Shown: one piece after another, positions 1-10,537 of the stretch
How the letters are laid out: each line of letters begins with the position of its first letter
Position numbering within the stretch: the stretch's first letter is position 1
Assembly: GCA_963921425.1 (NCBI GenBank)
Contig: OY992840.1
Span: forward strand, 14,200,501-14,264,500
Length of the DNA stretch: 64,000 nt
Direction: 5' to 3'
Source of the DNA: Dryas octopetala
Lineage: Eukaryota > Streptophyta > Magnoliopsida > Rosales > Rosaceae
Made by a program: the position numbers and the translations under genes
Notes under the pieces: model-generated
What the model was told of the DNA's origin: nothing
Seen by the model: only the letters and a program-made list of their open reading frames with translations
Databases searched by the model: none

Positions 1-930
1 CACATGCAAAAAGGAATTGTAGTACTTAAATTCACACAAAAAAAGGGGAAGTATTAGTGATTAGAATTACACAAACACAATGATATTAAAATTACACATA
101 TACATATATATATATACTGGCTCATTAAAGTGCGAACATATAAACGTTAGCACTTGACGCTAAGCGCTCGGTACGTAGTGCAAAATTTTGCAGCACCAAA
201 TGCCTGGCACTGGTTTGTTGGCGCCCAAAATTCTAGAGCTAAACCCTAACATAATACTTCAACCAAACTCATTATATATCCTAGAAGGAGATGAGGTGAA
301 CCTATTAGGAAATATCTTCAAAACTAGGCAGAGAAAGCAACACTGAGAGTTGCAAACAACACTCGCTTGTTATAAAAAAACTTCACCGAGTTCTCAGTAG
401 CACGTTCGCATGTTCATTGGTGCACATCTGATCGAATATATATATATATATATATATACAAAAATGCTCTAAAGCTAACTGGTTAGTAAAAAATACTACG
501 TTAATCACCCTGTTGGGTTCATCACACAATGTAATCTCAAAATCCGAACTGTCCATTTTTTAGACCGTACTTCAAAGATCATCTCTGTAAAAAATCTCCA
601 AAATCGAAAGTCATTTAACTATTTAATTATAATAACAATTATTTATATCCTTTTATCGAAAACAATGAGCACTCCTCGTATATACACTTAATTTCCTTCT
701 AATTTGTGGAATTTGAAGTAATATAGTATCCTTGCTATGCTAGAACATGTGACATTGATGCAGTTATGACAAGCAAACTTAACGATTAAACCATATAACT
801 AAATTAACCCATTTCAAACTTGACATCAAGAACAATTAATTAATTAAGCATAAATCAAGAATCCTATATAGATTCACGTATAGTACTTTCCAGAGAATAT
901 CATAATAGGGAAATTAAGTAATAGGTAACT
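1..930. other. gene-free AT-rich stretch
   Basis: No open frame with coding character was seen on either strand. A (TA)n run lies at about 436-458. The part at about 520-700 resembles the inner arms of the palindromic MITEs found elsewhere in the window: it has a 'gatcat' followed by a 'gtaaaaaatc' core, so it may be a decayed element without clear ends. Confidence 0.5.
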
Positions 931-1120
931 CCAAGGCGTTGAAGGAGTTGGTTCAAATGTGTAGCTGTAAACTCAGGCACCCGAATTAGAGTCTCCAGTT
1001 CGATCATTGGAGCCAGGCAGCAAGGGAGGTAAAATCCTTTGTGAATTTCATAAGTTCTGCGTGGATTGTCTATCTTTAACCGGTCCAAAAGATTAGTCTA
1101 GTGACCCTAAAATAAAAAAA
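931..1120 (+). mobile_element. tRNA-derived SINE copy
   Basis: The segment begins CCAAGGCGTTGAAGGAGTTGG, carries a B-box-like 'CAGTTCGATCATT' region and then 'GGCAGCAAGGGAGGTAAAAT', and ends near 'TTTAACCGGTCC'. A clearly related copy lies on the minus strand at about 44305-44485, with the same order of blocks (CCAAGG, GTAACT, CAGGCACCCGA, GTTCGA, GGAGGTAAAATC, TTAACCGG). Two dispersed copies with Pol III-type internal boxes and no coding frame suggest a SINE family. Exact ends and target duplications were not resolved. Confidence 0.5.
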
Positions 1121-1488
1121 CTGGCCCAAGACACCCTCGATTACTAAAATAAAAAAATTAAGCGATAGGTCAATAACATTGGTTATTATATGTCAACCTA
1201 CACCTACAAAATTTCTTAAAGTATATATGTCAAATTACGAGAATGATCAAGAACTTATCTAGATTTTCCCACAATGTATTGCTATCTTACCGGCAAGATG
1301 AGTATTTCTCTATACCTTAAATTATATATAGTAATATTTTATTTTTCCTTTGCTCGAAATTAACAAGAATAATGATTTTCCTTATATAGCCTTTTCTTCT
1401 CTAATTTACCCTTTTGAAAAACTTTGTTCGGGAAATTTACCTTTCTAATTAAAAATAGATCGTCGTATGCATACATTAGTTGGAGAGA

Positions 1489-1841
1489 TTTTTCAGTGTA
1501 ACCGATACACTGTCATGTAGTGTAAGTAGTATATGTGTCATAATATGGAGAAATTATTATGTATAACCGTTATATTGACACGTGATATAACTAGTCTATG
1601 TGTTATAATATGAGTAGATGTTATTAATACTATACCCTACTAATATAAACACATTGTCTAATAATACCTTTACACGTTTGATTAGTTATACTACGTGGCG
1701 GTATATCGGTTATACCCTTATACCCTATAATTTTTCCATAATATGGGTGGATGTCATTAATATTATACCCTACTAATATAATAACTCTTACACGTTAAAT
1801 TAGTTACACTACGTAACAGTATATCGGTTACATTGAAAAAA
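1489..1841. mobile_element. palindromic MITE, family A copy 1
   Basis: The left end reads TTTTCAGTGTAACCGATACA and the right end is its imperfect reverse complement (TATCGGTTACATTGAAAAA). Internally, blocks such as 'GTTATTAATACTATACCCTA' recur, giving a nested inverted and direct repeat structure. Related segments at about 38002-38171 and 49705-49878 share the 'TATAACCGATAT' and 'ATTAATACTATA' type blocks. There is no coding capacity. Target duplications are unclear. Confidence 0.6.
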
Positions 1842-2870
1842 TTTTGCTTAATTTAGTAGGGTCTTTTGGAGAAAAACAATCCATGTGGTTTTTGTGATCC
1901 GCCTGTTTTTTATGTTGACCCACATGTTGCATTGTTCTTGCCAATCAGTCGGACCAGGCATCCAGTCTACTTGCATATATGTCTCCCCCAATTTAAATTG
2001 TATATATAACATCAACTTCTTATATATAATAAACATATTGAACACAGATTTGCATATATGTCTCCTCCAATTTGTATATTGAATAATATACAAAATTGTT
2101 CCAATTATTAGAAAATATATATATTCAACTCTGTTTGGCATTTGGTAATGTTGTCCAATTGCATGTCCAGTCCCATCTCTTAAAGTTGAAGTTGACGATC
2201 ACAGATTGTCAGCTCGAGAAACAACTGATGATCCAACTTTTGATCCCTTTCATTCTTTTTATCTTCTACAGGTGTTCATGAAAAGCATGAGATCGTTATT
2301 TATATATGGTCATAGTACTCATACGTATATAATTAATAATTCTCTAGATCAGTGGATTTATTGTCCTAATAACTAAAATTTTATAATTAAAATCTAATAT
2401 TAAACTGACAAATCAGATATAAAATGATCGAAAAAAAATAAAAAATTGAACTGGTGCGCATTTATTGCTGTTAACTGCTGTAAAGACTTGTATATGATAT
2501 GTCATAGCTAGCTAGCTATAAATTGGTTTTTCATGAGTAGGTTTCCTTTTTTTTTTTTCTAATTAAGATCATGACCAATCAATTGGGAAATGCTGGCCTA
2601 CAAAATTTAATTTTGTTTGGTGTGTGGCTGCAGACACATTTGCCACTTTTCGAAACTCAAACACAAAATAAACAGTTCTTCTACAAGTAAGCTCTGAAAC
2701 CGAAAAAAAAAAAAAAAAGAGCTCTGAAACTGAAGGGTAAGTGAGAAATGTCGCTATTATAATCAATACGTTTTGCAAGGGCCTACTTGGACAATAATAT
2801 AGTAGAGTCCCTCATGCAATAATATTAAAAGCGTGCATGACTATTATTTTAATTTTTAGTTATTAATTTT
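1842..2870. other. gene-free stretch
   Basis: No convincing gene. A 25-bp phrase (TTGCATATATGTCTCC plus a C/T-rich tail) is repeated at about 1972 and 2050. A tiny poly(A) insertion at 2701-2719 is listed separately. Confidence 0.5.
2690..2730. mobile_element. micro-insertion of poly(A) with 11-bp direct repeats
   Basis: The direct repeat AGCTCTGAAAC (2690-2700 and 2720-2730) flanks a 19-bp insert made of CG, a run of A and a final G. The arrangement fits target-primed retroposition that left little but the tail. A slippage origin for the A-run would not explain the flanking repeat. Confidence 0.4.
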
Positions 2871-3159
2871 CACTACTACAAAAAACGTAATAGACATCGG
2901 TCAATAGACAACGTTTTGTATTTTTGCCGTTATCTTAATTTACCACACAACGGTTTTTAATAAATCGTTATATTAATATATATTATCTCATGGTATTTGG
3001 TTTGATAATTTTTCCTAACAATTAACAGACAATAGTATTAGGGAATACCGTTGTGTTGGGCAAGTTTCACAAAAATAAAAAATTTTGCGGGTCTTTCTAT
3101 TTGACAAGTCCATGACCGCGTTAATGAACCATATCGCGCGCGCCTTAGGTCTTTTTGGG

Positions 3160-3440
3160 TCAAAGCCCTCTGACTTCACCTTTCAGAAACTCACACACAC
3201 ACACACTTAGCCCACAACTTAGTCTTCATCGATCGATTGATCTTCCCTCCTCAACTCAGTCCTCTGGCTTCACCGATCGATCTTCCTTCTAGCGCATCAA
3301 TCTCCGTCCTCATCGCGCGTCAATCTCCATCTCCGACGTTGTCCCTCGCTCTCCATCTGCACGTCACCTCTCTTATTCTGAGGACGAAGAGGAAGACCTT
3401 CCTCGCTCTCTGAAACCCTAATAAAGGTGATTCTCGGCGA
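3160..3440 (+). other. captured leader-like sequence in outer CACTA
   Basis: A pyrimidine-rich, higher-GC stretch (CTCACACACACAC, then TCTCCGTCCTCATCG, then GAAACCCTAATAAAG) ends at a plausible splice donor (AAAG followed by GTGATTCTC at about 3427). It looks like the 5' untranslated first exon and intron start of a plant gene carried in by the element, and it could form the leader of a transcript that joins the coding exon at 4617. A roughly 30-bp part (CA repeat plus CTTAGCCCACAACTTAG) recurs at about 5974-6003. Confidence 0.4.
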
Positions 3441-4616
3441 CTTTCCCTTTTCTATCCATTTTGGCTTTTCCATTTCTGTTTTCCTTCACTTCGAACAGTT
3501 TTGCAAACCCTAGGTTTATTCTCTAATTTTTTGTACGCATTATTGTTGAGCTTTGCAGCCAACAGCCAGCTATGACCTTCTAATCCAAGTTTTGAATGCT
3601 TGTCTAGGTGAAATGCTTTCACATTTTGCTAGTTCTAGCTGCTAGGAAGTTTTTATTCTTCTGATTTTTGATGATTATTGGATCCATAGAAAATGTTATT
3701 TATTTAGGATTGTTGTTTCTGTATCTATTAGGCTCGTTATTACTTTACTTGATTCTTAATTTTTTTTCCCCAAATTGTTGTAATTTTTTTTTTCTTTTTG
3801 GTGTGTGTGTATGGTTTCAATTTGATTTGGTTTGGTTTCATTTTTGAATTTGAAGCTAAAGGAGTGGGTGGACTTTATACTCAATGAGTAAATGTTGAAC
3901 TAAACCTCACTTTTACTTGCTACCATATAGTATGCTTCATTTAAAGCAACCATATGTTGTTTAATGTTATGGGTTTCGGTGGTATCAATCAGGAATGAGT
4001 TTGTTTCTTGGTATTAATATGTGGCCATTGCATTAAGTTTTCTAGTCAGAATGCAATAATGTGTATAATGTTCCTTTACAAGCCAATTCAATACAACAAA
4101 TATATTATGCTGCAGAAAATTAAGCATATAAGTATATAACATGGGAATTGAATACACCAAATAGTGCTGCAGTTAATTGGGTACAACAGATAATGTGGCA
4201 GCAATTTATTTGCATTTTCCTTTCATAAGGAAGGGCTCATATTGATATTTTATTTTAAATTTTGGATTTGGGTTCTTAAGCATGAACGACAGACTAAATC
4301 TTTTTCCCTTTTTGTACTTTTCAGGGGAGTAGCATTTCAGTTCTCTATGAGAAAATGGTTTAAAGCGGTTTTTGAAATTTCTTGTGTGCGTATATTTCTT
4401 GGAATTGCAATTGCTCTTCTTTTTTCTTTTTACCGCCCTGCTTATATGCAATTTCTCTTTTAGTTGTGATTCCTGTGAATGATAAAGTCAAATTGTGATT
4501 GTTTTTCTTTGACCTTTTTTTGTCCATTACAGGGACTTTTAGTGTTGTCTTTATTCTCTGTGCATTCTATTGTGGTCTGCTAGCCACTGCAATAGACTTT
4601 CAGTATCTGGGCAATC

Positions 4617-4941
4617 ATGGGGTCAGCTTGTTGTGTTGCTGCAAGGGAAACAACCCACCCAAACAGAACTGGAGGTGAAACATTGCGCAGGAATGCCATA
4701 TATTCACCATCATGGAGTTTTCGGTGGGATAATCGACGGCGTGTTGCTGGTGAAATTGATACTCCATATCAAGCCACTCGTGGAATTAGTAGCAATGCTA
4801 GCATGGAGTTAAAAGGGCCATTAAGTTCTGAAAGTGGTAATTTCTCAGATCTGGGAAGCCCACTGGAGAATTTTGGAACACCTACCTCCCAAAAGTCCCC
4901 TGTTCATGGGGGAACTACAAATCTGAGGACTCCATCTTCAG
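4617..4941 (+). pseudogene. captured first coding exon of a RING-type (At2g21500/At4g39140-like) gene
   Basis: The reading frame starts ATG GGG TCA and encodes MGSACCVAARETTHPNRTGG, followed by YSPSWSFRWDNRRRVAGE and later SPLENFGTPTSQKSPV. It closes at a good donor (TCTTCAG before GTGAACC). I recognise this as the conserved N-terminus of a plant family of RING/U-box superfamily proteins, from memory of the motif SPSWSFRWDNRGRVAGE. Those proteins are several hundred residues long with a C-terminal RING domain. Only this exon is present, inside a CACTA element, and the next exon in the element comes from another gene. The frame is still open for 108 codons. Function as a protein is doubtful; a small chimeric product is possible. 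Confidence 0.65.
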
Positions 4942-6347
4942 GTGAACCTTGTATTTAATTATAATTTCCACTTCTGGAAAATGAAATGTTATGATTTTCC
5001 CACTTTTCATCCTGAAATTACATACAGTTTAAATAATCATGCTTGTTCCAAGTTTTAAATAATCATGAAATTACATAATTGTGTGCTATCTTGTTTAGAA
5101 GACTAATTTACAAAAGTTTGAACAGAGTGAACATGCAATGGGCTCTAGTCCTGGGTTTATAAAGTGCCACATTAGAAATGGCTGTCAGGTGAAAATATAT
5201 TTTTCCAATCCTCTCTAGTGATGTAAAGGACACAACGATATCATGTTTGCATTGTAGGACTTTCTGGTAGTGATGAAAGACCAACCTAAAAAGGAGTTTG
5301 TAACCTTGTATCTTAAAATTTATGTTATAACTTAAAAAATTGCGTACTGCTATATGTTTTTCCATATATACGCAAGAACTCAGCCAAATTGGGTGTGTTT
5401 ATAGGAAACTGCACAAGTATGCACCCTCTGTCAAACACAAGAATATTTCCACTCTTCGCTGCTCGCTTTACATTGGGCTCTGATTACTCGGACAGCTACA
5501 TGCAGCATTTTTCTTGGATGTGGGGGTGTGGGGTGTTGTAAATCCGAGTTTTAGGATGACTGGATCTCTCTCATACTTTTTTATAAAGTTCAGATTTTCA
5601 TTTGGTCATTAGAAATAAAATAAGGTTCAAATGTACATTTTTGCTTTTGACAAAATACAAACTATTGATATTTTGATGTTTCACTGTATTAAGCATGTTA
5701 CAGATGAAGTCTTACTCCCATCTTTTTGTGACAGAAAATATATTTTAAAGTTTACAAAATATATGTTATTATAAAAGAGTTCAGTGGTAACCTGTAGTTT
5801 CCTTGTCGTGAAATTACTTGCTCGGTGAAATAATGGTAACTGTTGTCAGATAAGATCTTATCGGTTCACATCTTTGGATGCTTATATGCGATGCTTTACA
5901 CACACATCATCAGGCATACTTCCATTTTATTTTAGGCTGACACATGTAATTAAACTCTTGGATTGCTATTTTTTCACACACACACACTTAGCCCACAACT
6001 TAGATGAAATAATATCTGCATACACTAATTTAGTTCTCTATCCCGGCCAATATTTTGTTAAATGATAAGAGTGCTATATTGTTACTTGTCTTGTTGATGG
6101 TTATAATCTATCAGTATTCAGGAGGATTCGGAAAAGGTATTTATTGTGACTTCATGTCATTCCTTTATGATTATTGATGAGAGGTGTTTGTGGAGATAAA
6201 GGTTAAAAAGATTTAATATTCATTAAAATGCTTTAATGAAGATTTTTGTGTAACTTTAATATACTTGTCATTGCTTTCTGCTTTTTATAACTTCTGGTAG
6301 TGTTTTGATTGGATGATTAATTAACTTGCATAATGGTTTAAAGGAGT
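4942..6347 (+). other. outer CACTA interior without recognised gene
   Basis: AT-rich sequence with no sustained frame. It holds the second copy of the CA-repeat/CTTAGCCCACAACTTAG phrase (about 5974-6003). It may be captured intron sequence from one or both donor genes. Confidence 0.4.
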
Positions 6348-7068
6348 AGAGTACAACAAATTACTGGTGCTGCACACAGTATGCAATGATGTTCAGGGAG
6401 TGTGTTGCCTCTGCCACTAGATGATTATTGTAACAGTAGTTCTGCTTCTGCTGGACGACCTATTATTAAAAATGGTTCAAGTGTAAGTGTCATATATTTA
6501 CTACAAAGTTATGGAACTGTAAGAATGAGCTGGATGCTATTGTTTTTTATTTGTGTTCTTGTTTTGCCTTGATATAGTTTAGGTGTATTTGATTAAAATT
6601 CTGGAGGAATAATCTGAAATGGAAGTTAAATTTTTCTTTATTTAGTAGATGTGACTATCAAGTTGCAGAGTTGTGATGTTTAGCTGAATATTAGTTGTGC
6701 TATTTTTGAGGCATATATTCTTGTTTTGATTTTGTTTTTTGTTTTTTTATATTGCAGAATACTGGAAGCCTTATTAGAGGTTCTCCTCCAAATGGAAGCT
6801 CTGGTAGATCTATTGCTCTTCCAGCTGCAGCCTCATGGTATTTGGTTATCCATTTTTTGTTTTTACACTGATTATGATTGTAATGAACACTAAAAATACT
6901 GAATGTTCGTTGCTCAGGGGAACACGTGGTTCGAATTGTCAACCACCAGCTTCACATGTAATATGTTCAAATGGACATTCTAAACGGAAACCTGATGCAG
7001 TCAGTTGCACATTGCCATGCTCTTCATCAGCTGTAGCCCCTGCTCCAGAGCTTAGCTTTTGTGACTAA
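6348..7068 (+). pseudogene. captured exons of a NOT4-like (CCR4-NOT subunit 4) gene
   Basis: Three consecutive exon pieces keep plant splice borders. Piece one (6348-6482) reads RVQQITGAAHSMQ, an in-frame stop, then SGSVLPLPLDDYCNSSSASA and RPIIKNGSS. Piece two (6758-6837) reads NTGSLIRGSPPNGSSGRSIA then LPAAASW. Piece three (6918-7068) reads GTRGSNCQPPASH and ends ELSFCD before a stop. This order matches my memory of the linker after the RRM of plant NOT4 proteins, RING E3 ligases of the CCR4-NOT complex. RING and RRM are absent. The in-frame stop makes this a broken copy of a host gene. The inner CACTA lies 11 bp after its stop. Confidence 0.7.
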
Positions 7069-7097
7069 GGTATGCATTACACTACAAGAAAAACATA

Positions 7098-7690
7098 TTT
7101 GGGCGACCAAACTTTGGGCGACGAACATATATTCGTCGCCCAAAGAAATTTAGGGCGACGAACAAGAAAATTTGTCGCTCAAAGTTATAAAGGTTTGGGC
7201 GACGAACATGTTCGTCGCCCAAAGGAGGTTTAGGCGACGAATCACACGTTCCTCGCCCAAAGTTACTTTGGGCGACGAACAAATTTCGTCGCCTAAACAT
7301 TAACAACAAACAATTAATTGAGAAATCCATTGGGCGAGGAATATACATGTTCGTCGCCCAAAGATAATTTGGGCGACGAATATATATATTCCTCGCCCAA
7401 ACTTACTTTGGGTGACAAAATATTTCGTCGCCCAAACTCATTTTGGGCGAGGAATATACATTTCGTCGCTCAAAGACACTTTAGGTGACGAAATTATGTT
7501 CGTCGCCCAATATGAGTTTGGGCGACGAAATATGTTCGTCGCCCAAAGGATCATCCTGTTTTGTAATAATGGTTTGGGCAATGGTTTGGGCGAGGAACCT
7601 CACAATTCGTCGCCCAAAGTTTGTTTGGGCGACGAAATGTTAAATCACTTTGGGCGACGAAATTTGTAGTTCCTCGCCCAAAGTAAGAAT
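7098..7690. repeat. left subterminal repeat array of inner CACTA (part 1)
   Basis: Units of the type TTTGGGCGACGAA alternate with TTCGTCGCCCAAA at spacings of a few tens of bases, on both strands. In En/Spm elements such arrays bind the element-encoded TNP1/TNPA protein and bring the ends together. Short open frames here are repeat-coded artefacts. Confidence 0.85.
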
Positions 7691-7739
7691 ATTTTTTTGT
7701 TTACAATTTTATATATATAATAGCATACTATACGATTGT

Positions 7740-8900
7740 ATTTCCAAAGATCATAACCATTCATTTTTTAATTCCCCACTTAAGGATCAATAATGCAAAA
7801 AATTAGCTCAATCGGAGATGTAGAAGTTAGGTAACGGTGGTTGAACTTATGAACGATTGTAAATTTTGTAATACGAATCGAAGTATGAGATGAATTCCGA
7901 TTTAGCCGATTTTTTGCAGGGATGATCTTCCAGTATAAACGAATAGAATGAACGGTTCCGATCGTTGAAATCACATTGTAGTCTTCACAAATTGTTGAAT
8001 CACCAAAATTTCTACCCAAAAGTTAATATAATTATACTCTTCAAGTGTATTTGTATGTAGAAGATCACTTTTGTATTGTGTTTTTAACGATCCGAACCGA
8101 TCATTCCTTAGTGCCTCACTTAAGGATCATCCATGCAAAAAATTAGCTCAATCGGAGATGTAAAAGTTAGGTAACGGTAGTTGAACTTATGAACGATTGT
8201 AAATTTTGTAATACGAATCGAAGTATGAGATGAATTCCGATTTAGCCGATTTTTTGCAGGGATGATCTTCCAGTATAAATGAATAGAATGAACGGTTCCG
8301 ATCGTTGAAATCACATTGTAGTCTTCACAAATTGTTGAATCACCAAAATTTCTACCCAAAAGTTAATATAATTATACTCTTCAAGTGTATTTGTATGTAG
8401 AAGATCACTTTTGTATTATGTTTTTAACGATCCGAACCGATCATTCCTTAGTGCCTCACTCAAAGATCATCCATGCAAAAAATTAACTCAATTGGAGATG
8501 TAGAAGTTAGGTTTAGCATTTAGGATGTATGAACGATCTTGATTCTTATAATAATAATCGAACGGGTAGATGAACTCCGATTGAGCCGATTTTTTCCAGG
8601 GTTGATCTTTGAGTATGAACATATATGAAGAATGGCTCTGATTGTGATAATCACGTTGTGGTCTTCACAATTATTGAAGCTACAAGGTTTTAACGAAAGA
8701 GTTGATATAATTTTATTCTTCAAATGCAAAAACCACTGATTTATATGTAGAACCTTATATGTCGATTGTGTTTTTAACGATCTGAACCGTTCATTTATTA
8801 GTTTGTCACTCAAAGATCATTCCTCTAAAATATTAGGTCAATTGGAGATCTAGAAGTTTGGTATTGGAGCTCGAACGTATGAACGATCATGGTTCATAAA
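7740..8900. repeat. 340-bp tandem repeat array inside inner CACTA
   Basis: Copies begin near 7781, 8121, 8461 and 8811 (steps of 340, 340 and 350 bp); the last is partial. Each contains a 'GATCAT/A', 'TGCAAAAAATTAGCTCAAT' block followed by AACGATTGTAAATTTTGTA and a GATGATCTTCCAGTAT block. The first two are nearly identical and the third and fourth are more diverged, so expansion was stepwise. The array splits the left subterminal array in two. The block structure resembles the arms of palindromic MITEs elsewhere in this window. Confidence 0.85.
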
Positions 8901-8902
8901 AA

Positions 8903-9225
8903 AATTCAACTTTGGGCGACGAAATGTAGCTTTAGGCGACGAACAGTGCGTCGCCCAAAGTCTGAAATTATGGCGGGATAAAACGGTGCCCTAAAGTCAA
9001 CAACTTTGGGCGACGAACATGGTTCGTCGCTCAAAGTGACTTTAGGCGACGAATAAACACGTTCGTCGCCCAAAGTGACTTTGGGTGACGAATTCATGGT
9101 CGTCGCTCAAAGATACTTAAGGCGACGGACATGAATTCGTCACCCAAAGTCATTTTGGGCGACGAACGTGTTAATTCGTCGCCTAAAGTCACTTTGAGCG
9201 ACGAATCCATGTTCGTCGCCCAAAG
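8903..9225. repeat. left subterminal repeat array of inner CACTA (part 2)
   Basis: The GGGCGACGAA motif and its inverse resume immediately after the 340-bp array and continue to the transcribed part. This suggests the array inserted into, or grew within, an originally continuous subterminal zone. Confidence 0.8.
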
Positions 9226-9244
9226 TCTTTAAGTTAATACCCAT

Positions 9245-9532
9245 TCCTGGGTTCACTTCAGTCACTCTTTTGCTCACTCAGTGCCTCACCCTCGCATCGC
9301 AGCGCCGCACCCTCGCATCGCAGTGCCTCCTCCTCCCTCCTCCTCCTCCCTCCTTCCCCGAAACCCAAAACCCCCCCCCGAGAACCCACCCCCCCCATCG
9401 GAGACCCACCACCCCCGCCGAAACCCACCCCCCACCCCCGCCGAAACCCACCCCCCGCCGAAACCCACCCCCCCCCCCGCCGAAACCCACCCCCCACCCC
9501 CGCCGAAAACCCCCCCTCCAAGCCGAAACAGG
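9245..9532 (+). promoter_or_regulatory. C-rich leader exon of the TNP1-like gene, G-quadruplex-prone on minus strand
   Basis: After a duplicated CACCCTCGCATCGCAG phrase (9289 and 9309) comes a C-rich minisatellite built on CCGAAACCCACCCCC units (about 9357-9525), ending at a good donor (GAAACAG before GTATTTT at about 9531). The minus strand has repeated runs of four or more G. By position it is probably the 5' untranslated exon of the gene that starts at 10538; the promoter would then be the subterminal repeats just upstream. Open frames here are low-complexity artefacts. Confidence 0.5.
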
Positions 9533-10537
9533 TATTTTTTTTTTTTTTTGAATTTATGGTATTTTCTGGGTTTTTTTTTTGTATTTTCTGTTTTTATGGT
9601 ATTTTCTGTTTGTTTTTGGTATTTTCTGTTTTTTATGGTATTTTCTGTTTTTTATGTTTTCTAATATTGTGGATTTTGTACTTGTTGTGGATTTTGCATA
9701 AATTGGTTGTGAAATTTCTGATTTTAGTGGTAATTAGTTAATGTTGTGGGTTTTTTTAATTTAGTGGTTTGGTTGTGAAATCTGAATTTAGATTGATGTT
9801 GGGCTCATATTTTGACAATGATTTCTTTTTTTGGTGAAGGAAGGATAGTGTTGCATTTGTTGTGAAGGATAATTGCATTTTTGGTGAGGTATGTGTTTAA
9901 TCTATCTTTTAGTTAAGTTTTTGTATGATTTAATATTTAATGTTTCATATATAATTGTATTAAATTTTTGAGTGAATTAGTTTGTATGTTAAAATTAATT
10001 ACAAAATTGATTAATTAATTTGTATGTTTTTATATGCTAAAATTTAATAGTTTGTTTGTATGCTTATATGTATATTGTTAGATTAATTATAGTTTAGTTT
10101 GTATGTTACATTTAGTTTAGTTGTAATTGCAAAATTTCCGATGACGTAGTCCAGCACTCCTCGAGTACTGGGTGAGGTCATGTGGCACGAAGCGCTTGTG
10201 CGAAGTTATCAATCGATAACTTTGTACATTTAACTAGTTGTGCGAAGTTATCAGTGGATAATTTTGTACACTAAATTTAAATTCACCTTAGACCCGTTCG
10301 AGAATCTATTGGACGCGCGCATGGGCGCTGGGCGTGACTGCGCTCCAATATGATTCTTGAATTGTCCAAATTACCCATGGACAGTTTGGGAGTGCACAAT
10401 TATGTGTTGTGGTTAGCGGTTCATGTGATGTGGATTAGTTAGTTTGTTAGTTTTTAAATATAAAATTTAGTTTAATTACAAAATGTAGATTAATTAGTTT
10501 GAGAAATATATATAATTTAGTTATAAGGTGAAAGGCG

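Noticed and set aside
436-458. TA runs and clustered short repeats as possible CRISPR-like array
   Set aside because: This is plant nuclear DNA; the repeats are simple microsatellites or transposon ends with no spacer structure.
7082-7669. Frames with repeated GRRNMFVAQ / SSPKVTLGDE phrases
   Set aside because: They translate the GGGCGACGAA subterminal repeats and occur on both strands; not genes.
7780-8359. Two nearly identical 79-residue minus-strand frames
   Set aside because: They are the same frame in two copies of the 340-bp tandem repeat and have no family match.
9258-9664. Overlapping Pro-rich and Gly-rich frames on both strands
   Set aside because: They are produced by the C-rich minisatellite and are open in several frames at once; no protein family is implied.
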